Below, in pieces: positions 1-10,316 of a stretch of 64,000 nt of DNA; within the stretch, counting starts at the first letter, position 1; each line of letters opens with the position of its first letter. This DNA comes from Lepisosteus oculatus. Taxonomy: Eukaryota > Chordata > Actinopteri > Semionotiformes > Lepisosteidae. The notes under the pieces were generated by a model that saw only the letters and a program-made list of their open reading frames with translations, was not told the origin of the DNA and made no database searches. The position numbers were made by a program, and so were the translations under genes. The stretch lies in contig NC_090723.1 in assembly GCF_040954835.1 (NCBI RefSeq), forward strand, positions 72,001 to 136,000. The letters run 5' to 3'.

Positions 1-664
1 AGTAGGATGCTAAAATGAAAAGCCTTAAAAAGTGAATGATCTTCAGTAGCTGAAATGATTATTGAGCTCTGGGTCACAGTGCTCCTGAAAAAAAATCAAA
101 TTTCAGCAGACACCCAAGGACAGCAGGTGAGCACCATGCTGAGCCAGTGTATAAGTGTATGAATCACAGTTTCAAGGAGCTTTTTTCAGTTTCGTTCCAC
201 TGATCGGCCAACACGGGGGGAACTTCAGTCTTACTCGCCCTATTGCATTAAGAAACTGTACAACATTCTCCAATAAGAACTTGCGATCTCACCTAACGAA
301 AAGCAATTTGCGTAGCAGGGAAAGACTGGACTCCCACTGGGGATTTTTGTTTTTCATCCCGATGGTGATGTGCACTATATAGAACGTTGCTGGACCCATG
401 TGCAATTGGTGTCATTTCTAATCTAGAGGTCAAAGCTGTGAAACTTTCAAAGAGATGGAAGATCTCTTGCGAGACACCAATTCACAGAAGGGGCTAATGA
501 GATCTTTGCTTGAAGTCTCATTGTGCTGCACTATTTCATTTTTCAGTGGGCACGACTCACGGGCATCTAAAATCATCTCAGTGACGGACTAAACAGGCCT
601 CTCGCAAAGACTCGGGAACGGACACAGACCTTATCGTCTCTGCTCCTCGGGAAGCGTGCAGAGA

Positions 665-800
665 TCACATTAGATGTGTTGCTCAAGCTCTTTATTGTCA
701 CGTACAGTAAACCCAGCAGTGTGGTCAGTGCGGGATGTGTTCTGTCCTGACGGCAGGGTATAGCAGCCAGAGGAGACCTGAAACACAAGACGGAGAGGTA
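665..800 (-). mobile_element. CR1/Rex-like LINE 3' end remnant
   Basis: On the minus strand the sequence ends with a GTACGTGACAATAAAG-type tail, the usual 3' end of fish CR1/Rex-like LINEs. No reverse transcriptase is visible next to it. The same remnant is at about 14,750-14,885 in copy 2. The family call rests on the tail only. Confidence 0.4.
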
Positions 801-969
801 AGACATTGATTCCGACAGAGAGAGCTTTCACACCGGATTACTGACAAGAGGAGCAATAAGAGAAGAGTTGTAAAGACACGCCGAAGAGAATATTCTCATC
901 TAAGAGGAAATATTAAGACCATTTATAAGCTTGTGACCTCAAATTAAACGGAAGTCAGACATTTTCAAA

Positions 970-1075
970 GGGAGCAACACTGCGGCACAGTGGTTAGCAT
1001 CGCTGCCTCATAGCACCGGGGCCCTGGGTTTGATTCCAGGGGTGCTGTCTGTGTGGAGTCTGCATGTTTGTTCAT
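970..1075 (+). mobile_element. tRNA-headed SINE, 5' part
   Basis: A box-like GTGGTTAGC and B box-like GGTTTGATTCC lie about 40 bp apart, followed by the CTGTGTGGAGTCTGCATGTT stretch common to abundant fish SINEs. These boxes are the internal RNA polymerase III promoter inherited from a tRNA. The element stops abruptly where the 241-bp direct repeat begins. Copy 2 carries the same piece at 15,055-15,160. Confidence 0.7.
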
Positions 1076-1077
1076 AC

Positions 1078-1318
1078 AAACAGAAACTTCAAACAACAAA
1101 CCCCAACAAGAAATCTGTGCACACTTGGACTCCTGCTGCAGCTGAGGAGCTGTCACGCACACACCTCCTGTGTGGGTAGTGTTGGCCGTAGGACGTGTTG
1201 TTCACAGAGAGAAAAAATACACCATAGCAAGTCAGCACTCAAACAAACCAAAAGGCCAGTTTTATTGAAGTTGACGCAGCTGGCCACACAAACACTCACT
1301 GGGTCTCTTCACCAGGTA
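1078..1318. repeat. 241-bp direct repeat, left copy
   Basis: This block recurs nearly unchanged at 5,932-6,172, 4.85 kb downstream in the same orientation. It has an AATAAA on the minus strand and could be a terminal repeat of an old retroelement. I see no clear TG...CA ends, primer site or gag/pol between the copies, so the family is open. Copy 2 of the large duplication has both repeats, at 15,163-15,403 and about 20,017-20,257. Confidence 0.75.
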
Positions 1319-1616
1319 TCCACACAGACAGCACCCCAGGAAACCAGACCCATGAGAACGGGGCAGAGCATGCAGACTCCACACAGACAGCACCCCATGA
1401 ACAGGACCCATGAGAACCCAGGCAGAGCATGCAGACTCCACACAGACAGCACCCCATGAACAGGACCCATGAGAACACAGACAGCACCCCATGAACAGGA
1501 CCCATGAGAACACAGGCAGAGCATGCAGACTCCACACAGACAGCAGCCCAGGACACCAGACCCATGAGAACACAGGCAGAGCATGCAAACTCCACACAGA
1601 CAGCACCCCAGGAACT
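1316..1616. repeat. SINE-derived minisatellite, about 58-bp unit
   Basis: Roughly five imperfect units carry CACACAGACAGCACCCCA, CCCATGAGAACACAGGCAGA and GCATGCARACTCC. The minus strand reads as the internal part of the fish SINE (CTGTGTGGAGTTTGCATG), so a SINE segment appears to have been tandemly amplified. Shorter arrays lie at 8,425-8,515 and 8,922-9,058; copy 2 has them at 15,401-15,701 and 22,516-22,606. Cys/Ser-rich minus-strand frames across it are by-products of the repeat. Confidence 0.85.
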
Positions 1617-2139
1617 AAATCCAGGCTCCCAGCGCTGCCACCCACTGCGCCGCCGTCTCTCACCTCCACTTGCAGATCATGACGCGACCGGAGACCGGAG
1701 ACTCCTCACTCCTGCAGTAACACACCCCAGCAGGAGGAGGCGCCGACGGACTCGCTCATGGTGCAGTGAGCCCAGCGGTGTGAGGCTGGTGTCCAGCGCT
1801 GATGTGTCCCTGATAGTCCTGTCCCACAGCCTGCGAGTCACCGTTTCTTCCACAAAATACTCCAGCCAGCGCTTTTTAGACTCAAGTTTCTTAAGTTTCT
1901 GTTTTTCTCGCAGATTAGATTAAAAAAGCCGCCTGTTGACCTGCTGGAGGTCAGACCCGCTCCGGCAACAACTACTGCAGCTCCGTTGCCCCGGCAACCA
2001 CGTTTTATTTAACAAAGTAAAATAAACACCGGAGAAAAGTTTGCAAACAAGACAAGAGAGCTCAGAAACCCACAGACACGACGGCAGTGGGTTTTGTTTC
2101 TGTGTCGAGTGGATAAACCAGGCAGGACGAGCGCTGCAA

Positions 2140-2275
2140 ACACACTAGAGTACACATAACACAATCAGGGGTACACAAGACTCCTGCTTTTTACACAAAC
2201 AGGTTCAACAGGTCAATAAAGAGCAGGTCGGCACAGCTGTCATGATGTCTCATTTACAAAGAGTCTGAAGATTTG
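2140..2275 (-). mobile_element. L1-type LINE 3' end, short
   Basis: The minus strand reads through GTACCCCTGATTGTGTTATG, the same 3' UTR signature seen next to an L1-type coding remnant at 30,985-31,600. Only the 3' end is present, as expected from 5'-truncated insertions. The copy-2 counterpart is at about 16,225-16,360. Confidence 0.6.
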
Positions 2276-2339
2276 CTCGTCTCTTCCCAGAGCAGCTTCA
2301 CTCCGGAGAGCAAGGAACAGCTCCTGCCGAGTCCGTCTT

Positions 2340-2515
2340 GTAAGACAGACATAGAAATCCGCGACACGGTAAATACACTGACATTGTATAATTAATTCTG
2401 ATGCTCAATCAAATCTGCGGAACACGTGCGGAGCGCAGTCCAGAGCACTATAAAGACTACATTTCCCACAAGCCCTGTGGCGACTTCCTTTTGACGTAAT
2501 CGAATCGCGTCTTTT
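2340..2515. promoter_or_regulatory. Promoter-like repeat block (ACTACATTTCCCA plus CRE-like site)
   Basis: ACTACATTTCCCA at 2,456-2,468 resembles the ZNF143/STAF-associated element of vertebrate housekeeping promoters. A CRE-like TGACGTAA follows about 40 bp downstream. The block is at least 170 bp and also carries the conserved upstream text TAGAAATCCGCGACACG. Copy 2 has it at 16,425-16,600. Whether it drives transcription cannot be told from sequence. Confidence 0.5.
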
Positions 2516-2725
2516 TATTTTTAATTATAACAACAATACATGCCATAAAAACAAGAATACATATAACACAGAGTATAGTCAGGGGTACATACGATAATAC
2601 ATGTACATGTTATGGAAAAAGATTAAACAAGTAATCTTGTTTAATAGTAAACAAAAGCAGATGAGGTCCGTACATGTTTCAAATTGTCTGTACAGACGCA
2701 TTTACATCCGTTTTAAAGTGTTTAA
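2515..2725 (-). mobile_element. L1-type LINE 3' end, short
   Basis: Carries GTACCCCTGACTATA on the minus strand followed by a degraded ACTCTTGTTT-type tail. It abuts the promoter-like block at 2,340-2,515. Counterparts are at 16,600-16,810 and, more diverged, 23,405-23,605; another family member is at 9,780-10,000. Confidence 0.6.
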
Positions 2726-3054
2726 ACATGGGTCTCCTCTCACAGCATTTCGTTAATTATTATGAAGTATCGTATTTTTTTAAATACAAACGATATTTTC
2801 ATATTACTTTCAATAGGTTTAAAATGTAGTATTATTTAACTTCTTTAAAAGTAATGTCAATATTAGTTTCCTTCTTTACGTTATCTTTCAGAGTTGCTGT
2901 CACAAACGTCACAGTTATCATCTGTATTGATTTTCAATCTCTGCACAACGAGGATCTGTACAGAGGCGCTATTGGACTCGCCGCCATAGACTCGTGTATC
3001 TCTGTCGCCGCCCAGTGGACATTTCTCGAAAGTGCAGTTCTTTTTAACTTTTTA

Positions 3055-3240
3055 TGGTAGCAATAAAAATAGATACAATACAAACAAGAGTATATTTATA
3101 GCACATCAATAATACCATCAGGGGTACATAGTATAATATATTTACACTTCTGAAAAAAAGATTAAACCAGGTTAATAAAGATAAGGGCTGATATAGTCTG
3201 TAAATACACTTTTACATCTATTTAAAATGTTCTAACGAAG
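3055..3240 (-). mobile_element. L1-type LINE 3' end, short
   Basis: On the minus strand GTACCCCTGATGG is followed by ATATACTCTTGTTTGTATTG, the terminal signature of this family. Counterparts are at 17,140-17,325 and 23,935-24,030. Like its neighbours it is on the minus strand. Confidence 0.65.
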
Positions 3241-4249
3241 CTGCCTGAGGAAAGAACTTACTGTTTTGATTACATGAATCAGAGATTGTGACTCTGCCTT
3301 TAGCTTCCCATTCCTTCCAAACAATTTCAATTTCACACCTCTTGTTGTGCCAGAGGGTCCCCAGCACTGCTGTCACCTCTTCTGTACTCCTCCTATGCTA
3401 ACAGCTGTGTATCTACTGCTGACTCCGTGAAAGGAATCAAGACTCCAGATGATCCCACCCAAATAAAAAAAAAATTCTGGAGTGGAAGGAGGTCTCTGCT
3501 TTAGTCGGCTGGTGCCGTGAAAACAACCTCTAACTCTATATAACTCCAACTGCCTGTGTCTCAGGAAGCCCTGGTCCGTTTGTAATGGAAAACCATTGAG
3601 AGCACTAGAATGACTGATTTCCATCTTCACTCTAGGTCACTGTGCTGAACAGCACATTACTGTATTCTGCATATGATATGTCTGTTATTTACACCTTTTC
3701 TTTCTCACTTTGTCTCTCTGTCCGTTTGGATCAGGTATTTGGAGAGCACCACCACACCAGCCAAACTACCCAAACAGTTGCTTAGGCACTCAAGTGGACT
3801 TGATCAAATTAAACTTTCCAACCTAAACAGGAAAATGACAGTTTAAATGGATTCTACTGCCTTATTAATCATATTTCTCTTCTAAATTCTTTTAAAATAA
3901 AAACAAATATTTCTGACATGATACACACAAATAGCTATTTTTATACTTTCTGGTTATATTTCAATCTTATAAATGAAGCATTTCTTTCCTGCGGTTTGAG
4001 GTTGTTAAAGAGAAAGACCCCATACTATCACAACCCCCTTTACAGGCTGGTGAAAGAGGTGAAATGAGGTAGCGGAGGTGTAATTGAGTCGGAAAGCAAA
4101 CTCTCACCTGCTGCTTGCCAGGACAGGAATCTTACAAAGGTCCCCTCCTCCCAGGAGGGTCACAGTAACAAATACTAAACACGAATGATTACAGTTCAGG
4201 GCCCCAGCACTGCCACCCACTAAAATAAACATGACACACAAGAGAACCC

Positions 4250-4430
4250 ATAAGACAGTCATAGAAATCCATGACACGACAAACACGCTGAACTGGTACA
4301 ATATAATTAATTCTGATGTTCAATCAAATCACCGAAACACGTGGGCAGTGCGGGCCAGAGAACTACAGAAACTACATTTCCCATACGCCCCGTGGGCGAC
4401 TTCCTTCTGACGTCATCGACTCGCGCCTTT
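4250..4430. promoter_or_regulatory. Promoter-like repeat block with perfect CRE
   Basis: Same family as 2,340-2,515. ACTACATTTCCCA starts at 4,371 and a perfect palindromic CRE, TGACGTCA, is at 4,408-4,415, followed by TCGACTCGCG. The copy-2 counterpart is at 18,335-18,515. The spacing of the two motifs is kept between family members. Confidence 0.55.
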
Positions 4431-4439
4431 TCAAAATCA

Positions 4440-5565
4440 AAATGACTACATTCATATGAAACACACTCAGAAACAATATCAAATGGTTTGATACAGAGTG
4501 CAGAAACAACTGAAGAGAACTACCAGAACTAAAACAACACCACACCACTCTGAACTGCGCCTCAGATACTGTGAGATGGTTAGACACTACATGCACACCC
4601 TAAAGAAGATAAGCACATACACAAACAGACAACTCTCAGACCACAAAAGGCCTGAAGCCAAGACACAGTCAACAACGCTTGATCCAACTGCAGCTCAGAC
4701 CTGCAGCAAAGCCTGCTCAAACTCCCCAACCTCGTCCTGACGGCCGGCTGTTTCCCTGAGGCCTGGAATCAAGGACTGATCACGCCCGTCTGTAAAATGG
4801 AGACAGACTCGACCCCAACAGGTACCGGAGCTTCAGTGTGAACAGTAACCTGGGGAAGGAACTCTGTCGTAACTTGAATATCTGATAACCGGCCCTCCTT
4901 ACTGAGCACAATGTCCCGCATTAGAGTCAGAGTCAGACTGGCTTCCTACCAAACCGCCACACATCCCATCACATTCACACCTGGGCACTGCCAGCCCATC
5001 TGGACCCAGAACAGCAGAGCCAGGCATTGCTGGAGCAGGACTGTCACACCTGGGCACTGCCAGTCAATCTGGACAAGACCAGAGTTATGGTATTCCAGGA
5101 GAAAGCCAGACCTCAGGGAAACAGGTACAAATTCACACTGAACAACAACACATTGGAGCACACATCCAGCTACACATATCTCGGTCTCACCATCAGCTCT
5201 TCTGGGAGTTTTGACCTGGCACTAAAGGCACTGAGGGAGAAGGCACTCAGGGCTTTCTACGCAATAAGAAGGAGGCTCTTCAATGTCAACCCACCAACAA
5301 GAATTTCGCTCCAAATATCTGAAAGTGTAATCCAACCCATTGCCCTATACGGCAGTGAAGTGTGGGGTCCCCTCACAGACCAGGAGTACACTCTGTAGAA
5401 ACTCTAATCAATCTGTAGAAACATCCGCCTTGCGCAGAGAAAAACAGCTAACAGCGAGTGCAGGGCTGAATTAGGCCAGTACCCACTATTGATAAACATA
5501 CAGAACAGAGTAATCAAACACTTGTTACACCTGAGAAACAGAGGCCACAATTCATACCACCACTA
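4440..5565 (+). mobile_element. LINE reverse-transcriptase remnant, internally deleted
   Basis: Translation shows FPEAWNQGLITPVCK (from 4,752), an RT box typical of non-LTR elements, then a jump to CHTWALPVNLDKTRVMVFQ, SYTYLGLTISSSGSFDLA and QPIALYGSEVWGPL (5,040-5,385). These are known neighbours in fish LINE polymerases. The catalytic YADD section between them is missing, so the piece is inactive. After the stop, trailing frames still read CRAELGQYPLL-like text. Copy 2 carries it at 18,525-19,650. Clade not assigned. Confidence 0.8.
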
Positions 5566-5931
5566 GGCCCTGCTGATCCCAGAGTACAGCTGGTGTTGAC
5601 ACCAGTCAGTCTCAGGACAGCACAGCTGCAGCAACACCAATCACAATCATCCAAATGCGGAGGGGACTGCAGTCCAGAGAAACCCAGCATTTGACAAGGA
5701 CTGGAGGCCATTTCGCACCACAACTGTAGAACAGGATTCTTTCTGCACACCCAGTACTGGGGGCTGTGTCGGAGGCTCCTCACCAGAAGAGACTTGCATT
5801 CCTGTTGGCTCCTCTCGTTCTGTGATGATTTTAGACGTCGAATCGGGCAGGAGGCAGGCGCTCTTCGGGAGCTCTCGTCCCGTGCTATAACTCGGACCAC
5901 GCGATGGCACAATTGCTTCCTACATCGAAAC

Positions 5932-6172
5932 AGAAACTTCAAACAACAAACCCCAACAAGAAATCTGTGCACACTTGGACTCCTGCTGCAGCTGAGGAGC
6001 TGTCACGCACACACCTCCTGTGTGGGTAGTGTTGGCCGTAGGACCTGTTGTTCACAGAGAGAAAAAATACACCATAGCAAGTCAGCACTCAAACAAACCA
6101 AAAGGCCAGTTTTATTGAAGTTGACGCAGCTGGCCACACAAACACTCACTGCGTCTCTTCACCAGGTATCAG
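5932..6172. repeat. 241-bp direct repeat, right copy
   Basis: This is the partner of 1,078-1,318, in the same orientation and almost identical. The flanks differ on both sides, so the homology is confined to the block. Between the two copies lie the SINE-derived minisatellite, promoter-like modules, L1 3' ends and a LINE reverse-transcriptase fragment. Confidence 0.75.
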
Positions 6173-7044
6173 AAACAAAATAAAGGAACAATCTTTTTAT
6201 CATATCCACTCGCACCTTGCTCTCATTTCCAGACTCCTAACTTACCACTCCCAACAAACCCCACTGCTCACAACACCCTTTAAATAGGATTTGGCCCGTA
6301 CCACTATGGATACAATAGGTGTAAAACAGAAAATTCAAAAGATAAACAACACACAGCACAGCAGTCCGGACTACTTGGACACACAAATACATGAAACCCT
6401 TAACAATTCACAGGACAGACATTCAGCAGATCGTCTATACCTAGTTGCCATTTTTCGCAATAACATTAGGCTCTGATAACCTCCCCTCTCAGCATTCCAG
6501 CAATGTTATGTTCCTCTAGCTAAGCTTCAGGCATATAACCAGTCTCCTATCTGATTGCAACCTTTTGACCTTTCTGAGGATCCCTCAGAACAAATAGACA
6601 CTGGAGTCTCCTCTCATGCAGTGCTGTTAAGACTTAAGCTAGTGGCATCCTACACTATGCTTTGTTCCTTTAGGACCATTTCTCTAAAAATAGTGTTCTC
6701 TACCTTTTGTTTCCTCTCCTGTCCATAGCTGGAACAACTGTTTGCTAACAAAGACTGTTTATCTGTCTGGAAAGGTCTCCAAACTGTTACCAATTACAAA
6801 AGAAAATCCCCTCAGATACATCTTGATCACTCTCTACCAGATAACACATTTTACAGCAGGCCTGAAACACAAAGGATCTCCAACGACCTTGTCCATGGCA
6901 GTCTCGCAACTCGTCCAAATAATTCACATCCTGGGGATGAGCTATTGTCCCCCACTCAACTGGAGTGCCACTCCCACTCACACTCAATCTCTCACGAAGA
7001 CTTGACGCCGTTAACAAGTCTTGAGAATGCCCTGTGAAGCAAAG

Positions 7045-7280
7045 AACAGGATGTGTTAAGGCTATTCAAAAAGCAAAACTGTAAAAAGGCAGCAGGACCT
7101 GACTGTGTATCTCCAGCCACACTACAGCCCTGTGCTGGCCAACTCGCTCCAATCTTTACAGACGTTTTTAAGCAATCACAGTGCCAGACTGCTTCAAATC
7201 TTCTGTTATTGTTCCTGTTCCAAAAAAGGACACAAGAACCTGCCTTAATGCCTACAGACCCGTCGCACTAACGTCAGAAC
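7045..7280 (+). mobile_element. CR1/Rex-like LINE, RT N-terminal fragment
   Basis: The frame reads DVLRLFKKQNCKKAAGPDCVSPATLQ, then [13 protein letters not shown], and after a frame change VPVPKK-like and YRPVALTS. This is the start of the polymerase domain of a common fish LINE family; the LINE at 29,335-30,690 may belong to the same group. It is short and broken. The copy-2 counterpart is at 21,130-21,365. Confidence 0.75.
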
Positions 7281-8124
7281 TGGCGCGTCTTCCCAACACG
7301 TTCGTGTCAGAGTGAGGTGACCCCTCATACAAGAATTATTTCCTGCCTCATATATGACTACGGCACCTAGCAATGCAACAGGTTCTGTTGATCTCCCAGA
7401 TCCACCAATGCCCACACAGACCAGCGACAAGCATGTGTATCGTATAAGTGACCTTTTTATTTTTCTATCCACATTCACCATCAGCCAAAGACACAACGAA
7501 AACAGCAGCAACAAAAGGTCCTTCCAAGGGTCATAATGAATCCAGAGGGACGGCAGTCTTTTCTGTCAAGTACCGAAGAGTGGCCACTCGAACGATTCTT
7601 CTTCGTACCTGTAAAGTCTTTGATGGCCCCAGTGAACGAGAGGCCGGTCCCATTTCCCCAGTTCAGGTTCCACTAGAAATCCTCCCGCGAACTGTATTCC
7701 ATTCCCCTCAGTTTGGAGCGGCTAGCCGGGCCGGTTTCTCGCTCCTTGCCTTCAGGTATTAAAAGTCTCTGTACAGTACCTCTGTTCCGATGCCACTGTC
7801 TCCCGTGGTCGTCAATCGGTCCTTGCCTCCGCGAACTCGCGCTCCGCAGCTTCCCTTGTGCTGCCTGTGTCGTCTCCCGGGTCTGGTGGGAATCGGGAGC
7901 GCGCTCCGTTCCGGCTCAGATGGTTTTATTCCTCCCCTCAGCCCATCTCCCTCAGGGGGTTTTCCACTGTCCCTGTCAGAAAGGGGCTTGCCCAGTATTT
8001 TACCAGGAGGAAGCTCGTGTGGCTGAAGAGTGTGAGAGTGCCGAGCTTAGGTGTTATGGGCCCTTATCACTTCTTTGTTCACTCTCCGGGTCGGAGAAAC
8101 CTGAAAAGAGACAAACGTTGTGAG
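7281..8124. other. Unassigned stretch, copy 1
   Basis: This is moderately GC-rich sequence with several overlapping open frames of 80-136 codons in different registers and no recognisable domain. Copy 2 (21,366-22,215) keeps it at high identity but with an inserted 6 bp and substitutions that alter the frames, which argues against a conserved protein. I see no function. Confidence 0.5.
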
Positions 8125-8260
8125 ACCATTTATAAGCTCGGTGATCTCGAATTAAACAGAACAATAGCAACACTGTTCTACAAACCTTTCATTGAAAGGG
8201 TTTTCAAACACTGTCCCACTTGCTGGTTTGGCAACATCAGTAGCTGGAATTGAATATGCA
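8125..8260 (+). mobile_element. LINE polymerase C-terminal scrap
   Basis: A frame contains TIATLFYKPFIERVFKHCPT and then CWFGNISSWN, matching the FY..FIESV....CWFGN region downstream of LINE reverse transcriptases. The copy-2 counterpart is at 22,216-22,350. A shorter echo of its leading text (GACCATTTATAAGCTTG) is at 918-935. Confidence 0.6.
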
Positions 8261-8424
8261 GCCATTAGTCTGCCTGGCAAAAAACAACCGGTCTCTCCAG
8301 TGGTCTGCATACAAGTGAACACACAAACCCCATACTATTAAAACCCCTTTAGGGCACACTCACACCACAACACAATCAACCCGACAGACTCACCAACACT
8401 GGACTGCAGAAGCGGCAGGAAACC

Positions 8425-8915
8425 CTTGAGAACATGAGCAGAGCATGCAAACTCCACACAGACAGCACTCCAGGAAACCAGACACATGAGAACATGTGCA
8501 GAGCATGTGCGCCGTCTCTCAGCCTTTCACCTCCACATGCAGATCAGGACGCGACCGGAGACCGGAGACTCCTCACTCCTGCAGGAGGAGGCGCCGACGG
8601 ACTCGCTCAGCCCAGCGCTTACATTTCCCCCACAGTCCTGTCCTACAGCCTGCGACTCACCGCTTCTTCCTTTTCTTCTGCGAAATGTCCACAAAATACT
8701 CCAGCCAGCGCCGTTTAGACTAAAGTTTCGGCTTTGCCAGCTGTCTCCCTCCCGGAGGTCAGATCGCAACAACTTCTGCAGCACCGTTTCCCCAGCAACC
8801 ACGTTTTATTTAACAAAGTAAAATAAACACAGGAGAAAAGTTTGCAAACATGCAGGCAGGATGAGCGCTGCAGACACATGCTGCTGCCCGGGTCCGTCTT
8901 GTGAAATAAACAGAA
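8425..8915. repeat. Composite module M2, partial
   Basis: It contains a short SINE-derived minisatellite, the GACGCGACCGGAGACC block near 8,549 and the AACAACTTCTGCAG/CGGCAACCACG block (about 8,769-8,870). It breaks off at 8,915, exactly where near-identity between the two 14-kb copies ends. Confidence 0.7.
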
Positions 8916-8921
8916 TTTTGC

Positions 8922-10215
8922 ACCCCAGGAACTAGACCCACGAGAACATAAGGAGAGCATGCAAACTCCACACACACAGCACCCCAGAAAACTGGAGCCA
9001 CGAGAACATGAACAGAGCATGCAAACTCCACACACACAGCACCCCAGAAACTAAATCCAGTCTCCCAGCGCTGCCACCCACTGCGCCGCCGTCTCTCACC
9101 TCCACTTGCAGATCATGACGCGACCGGAGACCGGAGACTCCTCACTCCTGCAGTAACACACCCCAGCAGGAGGAGGCGCCGACGGACTCGCTCATGGTGC
9201 AGTGAGCCCAGCGGTGTGAGGCTGGTGTCCAGCGCTGATATTTACCGACAGCCTGCGACTCACCGTTTCTTCCTTTTCTTCTGCACAATGTCCACAAAAT
9301 ACTCCAGCCAGCGCTTTTTAGACTAACGTTTCTGCTTTGCTCGCTGATTAGATTACAAAAGCCGACTGTTTACCTCCTAGAGGTCAGCTCGCAACAACTT
9401 CTGCAGCACCGTTTCCCCGGCAACCACGTTTTATTGACAAAGTAAAATAAACACAGCAGAAAAGTTTGCAAACAAGACGGGAGCTAAGAAACACGACGAC
9501 AGTGTGTTTGCTTTATGTGCCGGGTCGATTAACCAGCGCTGCAGACACGTGAAATACAAGAAAACATACACACAAGGGAACACATAAGAGAGACAAAGAA
9601 ATACAAGACACGATAAATACGCTGAAATTGTATTAATATAATTCATTCTAATGTTCAATGAAATCAGCGAAACACATGGGCAGGGCAGCCCAGTGAACTA
9701 TAGAGACTACATTACCCATAAGCCCTGTGGGCGACACCATTTTGACGTCATCGACTCATACTTTTGTATTTTTTATGAGACCAAAAACTACAAGAAAACG
9801 TAACGTAGCAGTCGTATTGTCAGGGTACATGCAATAATACATGTACATTTTATGGAAAAAAAGATTCAACAAGGTAAATGCAGATAAGGCCCGTCCATGC
9901 TTCAACGTTCGTACAACACAGAAACAGACACATTTCAGAAAGACATTCTGAAATAAAATGTCTTTACATCCGTCTTAAAGTGTTCAAACACGGTCTCCTC
10001 TCACACCATTCCCTTAATAATTATGTTGCGCAAGTATAATCATGTTTTAAAATACAAACGATATTTTCATCTTCCTTTTCAATGGGATTAAAATGTAACA
10101 AATGTATTTCTTTCCGATTTCAAGTCTTTCCGATAGCGCTTTGAGACTCAGCTCCGTGGACAAGTGTATCTCTGTCGCCACCCAGTGGACATTTCTCGGA
10201 AGTGTCACCGCCCGC
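8922..10215. repeat. Composite module M3
   Basis: The order matches M1: minisatellite units (8,922-9,058), GACGCGACCGGAGACC block (9,118), AACAACTTCTGCAG block (9,392), promoter-like block with ACTACATTACCCA and TGACGTCA (9,706-9,750), an L1 3' end on the minus strand (about 9,780-10,000), and the TCTCTGTCGCCACCCAGTGG block ending in GTCACCGCCCGCCGG. The first 50-bp minisatellite follows about 100 bp later. Confidence 0.75.
9585..9760. promoter_or_regulatory. Promoter-like repeat block (ACTACATTACCCA plus CRE)
   Basis: Same family; the ZNF143-like element is at 9,706-9,718 and TGACGTCA at 9,743-9,750. In copy 2 about 90 bp holding both motifs is missing, replaced by the L1 insertion at 25,076. 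A further family member is at 23,220-23,400 (ACTACATTTCCCA at 23,343). Confidence 0.5.
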
Positions 10216-10316
10216 CGGAATTCGGAAAAGTCCCGGATCTGAAGCTGTGTGACTGGACAAGAGCCTGTCTCCCGCCTCCTGCTGAAATCTCAGCGCCGAT
10301 TGGACAAAAGCTGCTC
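10205..10316. promoter_or_regulatory. GC/CCAAT block beside minisatellite 1
   Basis: Contains GTCACCGCCCGCCGG, a GC box-like CCCGCCTCC and an inverted CCAAT (GATTGG) just before the first minisatellite unit. Homologous blocks are at 26,848-26,964 (before minisatellite 2) and 24,128-24,240 (no minisatellite). It looks like promoter sequence by composition only. Confidence 0.45.

Larger units (their letters stand above)
1316..3060. repeat. Composite module M1 (minisatellite, GC block, promoter-like block, L1 tails)
   Basis: Ordered parts are: the SINE-derived minisatellite; a GC-rich block starting GACGCGACCGGAGACC near 1,681; a block with AACAACTACTGCAG and CGGCAACCACGTTTTATT (about 1,965-2,110); a short L1 3' end; a promoter-like block with ACTACATTTCCCA; a second L1 3' end; and a closing block with TCTCTGTCGCCGCCCAGTGG. 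The same order recurs elsewhere in the window, so this is a locally amplified unit, not a chance cluster. Confidence 0.75.

Noticed and set aside
1262-1669. Cys/Ser-rich minus-strand ORFs (91-135 codons), also at 15,347-15,754
   Set aside because: They read the SINE-derived minisatellite; the period explains the apparent peptide repeats.
5514-5972. 152-codon minus-strand ORF and its shorter copy-2 version
   Set aside because: It spans unrelated repeat blocks and is shortened in copy 2; no recognisable protein.
1078-6172. A complete LTR retrotransposon between the 241-bp direct repeats
   Set aside because: No gag, pol, primer site or standard ends were recognised; the interior is LINE, minisatellite and promoter-like blocks.
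7713-8253. Overlapping plus-strand ORFs up to 136 codons, also in copy 2
   Set aside because: Frames conflict, no domain is recognised, and differences between the two copies alter them.
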